The position numbers and the translations under genes are program-made. From Tritrichomonas musculus (lineage: Eukaryota > Parabasalia > Tritrichomonadida > Tritrichomonadidae), in contig JAPFFF010000018.1 in assembly GCA_039105265.1 (NCBI GenBank), forward strand, positions 2,356,001 to 2,420,000: a stretch of 64,000 bases of DNA, in the 5' to 3' direction. Shown here one piece after another: positions 59,412-64,000 of this stretch; position 1 is the stretch's first letter, and every line of letters begins with the position of its first letter. The notes under the pieces are model-generated. The model was not told where the DNA came from. It ran no database searches and saw only the letters and a list, made by a program, of their open reading frames with translations.

Positions 59412-61715
59412 TCACAAATTATCTATTAACTTAAATTGATTTTGTCCTAGAATCTCCACTATTTCAGAAAATGAAGGACGTTCATAAGGCAATGTTGCCC
59501 AGCATCTATTAATCAAATTACTTGAAAACTCGTTGATCATTTTCGGAATCTTAGGTTTCTTTCCGAGAGCAACGTCAGTAATGCACATGTCAGGATAAAC
59601 CCCATTAGTTAATATGAAGAACATAATCACTCCAAACGCGTATACGTCGACTTTTTCATCGAAATCTTTATGGGATTGAAAAAGTTCAGGGGCCATGAAT
59701 TCGTAATCACGATCAACTTGGTTCTGGTTCAAAGAATTCGAAGACTCGAACTTATAAAGGATTGACATACCGAAATCTGTCACTTTTACATGTTTAAAAT
59801 TATCAAGAAGAATATTTTCAGGTTTTAAGTCGCAATGAATGATTCCAAGTTGGTGAACTTCCTTCATAACTTCACTCAATTCCAAGATGATTGAGATACG
59901 TTCAATATCTGTCAAATTATTTACGCATTTTTTCAAGTTGTAAGGGCAATATTCGATAAGGATAGCTGGCGGTTTTTTATCGTCCCCGAAAAAGAAGCCG
60001 AAAGTCTTTATAATGTTTGGATTATCGAGCTGGTTTAATAGTTCCAACTCATTCAAAAAGTGGGTAAAATTATCCTGATCAGAGAAAAACTGATTCTCAC
60101 AATTTTTTTCCTTTTTTTCAATTTTGATCGGCAACTTTTCAAAAAGTTTCAATGCCAAAGTTTGATCCAAAGAAACTTTTGACACTTTAGTTGAGAAACC
60201 TTTTCCAACTTCTTTGATTTTCTTCAGCTTATCGATTGTTCCAGCATTCAAAATTTGAATGTTTTTGTGCTGTATCAAAAGTTGATCGTCATCTATAGGA
60301 TTTGATGACAATTGGTTCTCGTTCACCGCCTTCTCCATTTTCTCCTCAAGTTCCTTAATTTTCTGCTTGTGGAGCTGCTCGTTTCCGTGATACCACTCTA
60401 GCTGTTTGTACTTCGTTCTGAGCTCGTTTTCGAGGTAAGAAACTTTCTCTTGAAGTGAAGTGATCTGTTTATTTAAACGGTCGATCTGCCTGTCTTTTGA
60501 AGCGTTTGACTTCTGAAGTGACATGAGCATCGATAATAACCGCTCCTTAACCGTATCTCCGTCACCTTTGAAGTCGTCAATGTCATTCCCATGGCGAAGT
60601 GGATAAGCAGGAAGCCCTTCTTCGATCTTCCGATTCGGCTGGTTCGGCGGAGGCTCACAATTGACGTAAACCACTGAAATTCCAGCACCAGCAACACAAA
60701 AAGTGGCGCCCGTTTTGATGGTGGTCTCAATTGGAGCATAGATCTTGTCTATCTTTGGACCATGGTCAATTAGAAGTTCGCCGTATTCATTGCTGCCACA
60801 AGCAAGTATCTGACCATTTATCGTCTGAAAAAGAGAATGAGTGCTGCCGGCATAGGCTGACTTGATCTTGTATGGTTTTAATGAGATGATCTCGACAAAT
60901 TTGTCAACTTTCTTGATTTGACGACCTATGCCAAGTTTTCCACGATGATTTGATCCTCGACCAAAAACTCGCCCATCTTCGGTTACAGCGAGGCAATGAT
61001 CATATGTACCTGATACATAAACAATTTTGATACCTCGGAGTTCGGTTACTTCAGTGAATTGGGAAAAACTGTGCCCAATTAATGAACATGAAAAAACTCG
61101 TCCACTGGTTGATAATGCAAATATATATTGCCAACAACAAGCAACGCAAACTGCTCTTTCATGGCCAGGTAGAAATGAAATTTGTCCATCTACATCTGAT
61201 GAACAGGGCGAATATGTAATTATGATAACATCACCTTCAACATCAATCGCAGCGGCATTAATCCAGCCACCAAAAAGAGCAACTGGCTTTCTATCATCAA
61301 TGTTAAGAAAATGGGGCGAACCATCATTTCTATGAGCATTGACATAAGCTAATTGAGTACGATTTCTATCTTCATTGGATTGAACGAGATAAAGAGTGCG
61401 AGATAAACCGCAAACTGCGGAAAGTATTAAATACGAATGCCCTTGGCTATCTTTTAATTCATAATCTACTCGATTTTCTAATATTTTTTTTGGAAGCGAG
61501 CCATATATCTCTCCATGACGATTATCACCAACTGCATGAAGAAAACCATCTCTAGTAACCCATACTGCGTGATTACTAAAAACCGAAAATGATAATAAAT
61601 TTGAAACATCTAAAAATGAATCGCAAGGTGGACTGATAACTGGAAGATGAAGGTTTGTTTTATTATTTGAACCTTCGAAAATCTGATTATAATGATTGTA
61701 TCCAGCAACTTTCAT
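59412..61715 (-). CDS. RCC1 repeat - coiled coil - protein kinase fusion
   Basis: A 767-residue protein. Residues about 1-340 are RCC1 beta-propeller blades (VTRDGFLHAVGDNRHGEIYG, VTEDGRVFGRGSNHRGKLGI, QTINGQILACGSNEYGELLI). Residues about 385-455 are a coiled coil. The kinase domain spans about 480-760: a glycine-poor nucleotide loop (VGKGFSTKVSKV), ALKLF with the lysine, HCDLKPENILLDNFKHVKVT and DFGMS, MAPELF, VYAFGVIMFFILTNG and CWATLPYERPSFSEI. All catalytic residues are present, so it is probably active; HCD replaces HRD. The order RCC1 then kinase is opposite to NEK8/NEK9, which have the kinase first. An initiator TCATTA overlaps the start. Confidence 0.9.
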   Translation of the reverse strand: MKVAGYNHYNQIFEGSNNKTNLHLPVISPPCDSFLDVSNLLSFSVFSNHAVWVTRDGFLHAVGDNRHGEIYGSLPKKILENRVDYELKDSQGHSYLILSAVCGLSRTLYLVQSNEDRNRTQLAYVNAHRNDGSPHFLNIDDRKPVALFGGWINAAAIDVEGDVIIITYSPCSSDVDGQISFLPGHERAVCVACCWQYIFALSTSGRVFSCSLIGHSFSQFTEVTELRGIKIVYVSGTYDHCLAVTEDGRVFGRGSNHRGKLGIGRQIKKVDKFVEIISLKPYKIKSAYAGSTHSLFQTINGQILACGSNEYGELLIDHGPKIDKIYAPIETTIKTGATFCVAGAGISVVYVNCEPPPNQPNRKIEEGLPAYPLRHGNDIDDFKGDGDTVKERLLSMLMSLQKSNASKDRQIDRLNKQITSLQEKVSYLENELRTKYKQLEWYHGNEQLHKQKIKELEEKMEKAVNENQLSSNPIDDDQLLIQHKNIQILNAGTIDKLKKIKEVGKGFSTKVSKVSLDQTLALKLFEKLPIKIEKKEKNCENQFFSDQDNFTHFLNELELLNQLDNPNIIKTFGFFFGDDKKPPAILIEYCPYNLKKCVNNLTDIERISIILELSEVMKEVHQLGIIHCDLKPENILLDNFKHVKVTDFGMSILYKFESSNSLNQNQVDRDYEFMAPELFQSHKDFDEKVDVYAFGVIMFFILTNGVYPDMCITDVALGKKPKIPKMINEFSSNLINRCWATLPYERPSFSEIVEILGQNQFKLIDNL

Positions 61716-61720
61716 AATGA
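61715..61720 (-). promoter_or_regulatory. Initiator element overlapping the start codon of the RCC1-kinase gene
   Basis: On the minus strand TCATTA shares its last A with the ATG, the same arrangement as at 41217. Confidence 0.45.
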
Positions 61721-62611
61721 ATTTTTTAATTCACTCAAGAATTTTTAATTCAATTCAATTGAAAATTTGAATAATGATGAAGAAATTGTTTTTCTTATAT
61801 ATAATATATTATATCAATAATTTTATTAATAATTTGGGGACTTGCATTATTTTGGTTTCCATAGGAGATTGAATTAACTATCAAAAAGTAGCTTTTTTTC
61901 AATGGAAAAAAAATGTTTTTCTTTTTCATTTGAGTAGAAATGAATGTGAAAAAAATAAAGTTTTGAAAAATTTCCATGATAAGCCTTCAAACCTTTTAAA
62001 TCAATTAAACTTTCTTATTTCAATTTTTTATATTAAAAAAATTCTTTTTGGAATGTTATTTATTACCAAATTTTTAAAAATGAAAAAAAAATTTAAATTT
62101 CAAATGTATTTAAAAAGTGGGATCTTTCAGTGGTTTTTTTACATTCAATAAGAAAATCGTATCTCTTTATTCTTTTTTTGAATATAAGATATATTTAGGG
62201 TCAACAATAGTTTGCTAGTTTGTTTCAAGTATAAATCCTAAAATATATGATCTAGGCGAGATTCAGTACATAATTGTTTACTTTTTGAATGATGATTGAA
62301 AAAAAATAGCAATATCTTCTGGGTTTTGAAGTATTTGAATTCATTATCATAATATCTACCATCCACATAAGTGTTTTCATATGAACACAAGTAAGTGGAG
62401 TTTTTTGGTAATTCTTTTGGTTATATATAATTCGTTTTTTCATCCACATGAGTTTTTGATATGAAGATAAAAAAAAAAGAGTGAAATCGAAATTTATACT
62501 TAGCCCTGGTGAAACCATATGTTCTGTTAGGAGTGGAGAGATTTATTTTATGCATAAATTTATTTGATATAATAAGACTTATTTCAAGATATATGTGTTT
62601 TAATAAAAACC
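61721..62611. other. Intergenic DNA with an imperfect direct repeat
   Basis: No gene is seen. On the minus strand TTCATATCAAAAACTCATGT near 62459 is repeated as TTCATATGAAAACACTTATG near 62382, each followed by GTGGATG. Base composition is more mixed than in other gaps, so part may be decayed coding DNA. Confidence 0.4.
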
Positions 62612-62949
62612 TTGAAAAATAGAGCCATTAACACCAAAAGAAATGGTTTTCTCTCTCTGGGAAGTTTTTTACCACTTCAACAACGGTTCGGTAAGGTGGA
62701 GAAAAGCATGAAACTAATCATCCTTTACCATTTATTACTTTATAAATATTATAATCTTTTAATGTTGAATGAAGATGAATTGGCAAAACAACTGAATCTG
62801 TTTGATGTTTGTTTTATCAATCATTTGTCCAAAAGTGATATGGATTTCTTTCACCCCATTTGAAAAGTGTTCTAAATCGAGAAAGATGAACTATATAAGA
62901 ATCATAATTTTTTCAGAAATAATATAAATGAAAGTGTTTTCGAGTATTA
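62612..62949 (+). pseudogene. RasGEF-like gene fragment
   Basis: One + frame reads NEDELAKQLNLFDVCFINHL followed by SKSDMDFF near 62770-62850. This resembles the start of RasGEF (Cdc25) domains, 'ArQLTLid.elf..I...el'. There is no ATG start before it, and two stops follow before the coding-like stretch ends at 62949. It is a fossil of a Ras exchange factor gene; the match is short. Confidence 0.35.
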
Positions 62950-62955
62950 ACAAAT

Positions 62956-64000
62956 CTATTCGTCTTTGTAATCTTGCAGGGTATAAATGATTTCTTCTAC
63001 ATTAGTAATAGAGTTCTCATATACTTCATCGTCGAACTTATCTTCTTTCCAGAAGTAAATGAATACAGTTAATATATCTATTACTGTTTGTAGGTTCTTG
63101 CATTTCTATTAAGCCAAGTTTCTTCAAAATGAAGCATTTTAAGCAAGTATCTCCCCAACAGATCTGGTTTGTCTTATCCATTTTAATCCATTCATCTTCA
63201 GGTGTTAATTCTACACAATGATGAACAAAAAAATCTTTAAGTTCTTTATCTGCTGGGTATAACAGTAATAGTATCAATGTTGTATACTTACATCTGGGCT
63301 GATAGCTAGTAGAATTCGTGTATGACATTAGGTAAATATATCTTGAAATCAAAAACGTATATCTTAAAGTTATCTTCAATATCCTATAATCTTGTAATAA
63401 ATCTTCCTCTTGGATAATTCTGTTGTTAAATAATTACGTATAACTTTATGAAATTCAACACTTTCACCATAAACAACCTGTACCAAATCTAAAACTTTCT
63501 TGTTGTTTTATAATATATACGTTGGAATCAATGAATTTAATTGTAACGTTATCCGTCCTTAGTGTCAACATATTCTTTGTGTTAATTACTCAATATTGGG
63601 TTTTAGAAGTATCATCTAAGTTAGCTATGCTAAGATCTTTTGCAAAGCCGACTCTGATAAGCTGATCTAGCTTTTATATCATATCGAATAGTTTATTACC
63701 ATTAATTAAAAATTTTACTAGATCATCTAATATGCATTGTTTACTTAGTAGTCAGTAATGAATTATGAAAAGAGTGCATTTTCGGTATCGAGATTGAAGA
63801 CGAGTAAGTTGTACTTTAATTTGTTTAAGAAAAACTTCCATTTCTTGATAATGGGATTGTAATAGATATACTCTTGTTAATGCTGTTCTGTAAGATAGTT
63901 AAGATGACAGTTGATATATTCTTCTATAACGACGCTGTTATTTATATAGAACATTATATTCAATTGAAACAAACCTTTATCTAAACCATCGTTAACACTC
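62956..64000 (-). pseudogene. Decayed gene of unknown family, possibly BTB-like
   Basis: Coding-like segments run on the minus strand to the window edge with stops and frame changes: LNKLKYNLLVFNLDTENALF near 63800, DDLVKFLINGNKLFDMI near 63690, MLTLRTDNVTIKFIDSNVYI near 63550, VQVVYGESVEFHKVIRNYLT near 63450, LYPADKELKDFFVHHCVELT near 63240, and FIYFWKEDKFDDEVYENSIT near 63030, ending KDE at 62956. The pair 'TDNVTIKF' and 'VVYGESVEFHKV' recalls the BTB-like N-terminal domain found in large trichomonad families. GC is higher than in the flanks. It has at least five breaks, so it is a pseudogene. Confidence 0.45.

Overview
The window is AT-rich eukaryotic DNA with intronless genes, short intergenic gaps and long Asn/Gln/Lys-rich low-complexity proteins. 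Several starts carry the trichomonad initiator motif TCAYTW a few bases upstream of the ATG. Protein content (R2R3 Myb factors, RCC1-kinase and pseudokinase proteins, long coiled-coil proteins, a radial spoke protein) and the load of DNA transposons (P-like, Tc1/mariner, pogo, hAT, TTAA elements) point to a parabasalid. The very low GC suggests a Tritrichomonas foetus-like species rather than Trichomonas vaginalis; this is inference from composition and gene types.

Left part (1-26.7 kb): the 5' end of eIF5 and a UBXN11-like SEP-UBX gene are followed by about 24 kb that is nearly all mobile DNA. It holds a 263-bp tandem array split by a terminal-inverted-repeat element, a DDE transposase gene with five 30-bp repeats upstream, a TTAA-flanked element, a remnant cluster with tRNA-like boxes, a P-element-like transposon (3.9 kb, 8-bp target duplication, terminal plus subterminal inverted repeats, SANT-DDE transposase), a mariner-type DD37E transposase gene, a broken Tc1-type DD34E element, a broken pogo-type transposase, two decayed divergent genes of unknown family, a second TTAA element, and a hAT-like element with another transposon nested in it.

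Middle (26.7-33 kb): two paralogous R2R3 Myb genes on the + strand are separated by 3.6 kb that holds two more non-autonomous elements of almost equal size.

Right part (33-61.7 kb): a conventional gene-dense host region. It has a giant coiled-coil protein, an M18 aminopeptidase, a small coiled-coil protein, an ARM/HEAT-like helical protein, radial spoke head protein 4/6, an ORC3-like origin recognition subunit, a second giant coiled-coil protein, an Asn-rich small protein, an SDR-glycosyltransferase fusion, a WD40-like protein, a possible BAR-SH3 protein, a disordered protein, a pseudokinase and an RCC1-coiled coil-kinase fusion. There is no operon logic; neighbours are independent, each with its own short promoter.

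Right end (61.7-64 kb): two decayed coding regions, one with a RasGEF-like stretch and one possibly with a BTB-like stretch. No LTR retroelement, Polinton or other virus-like gene was recognised.
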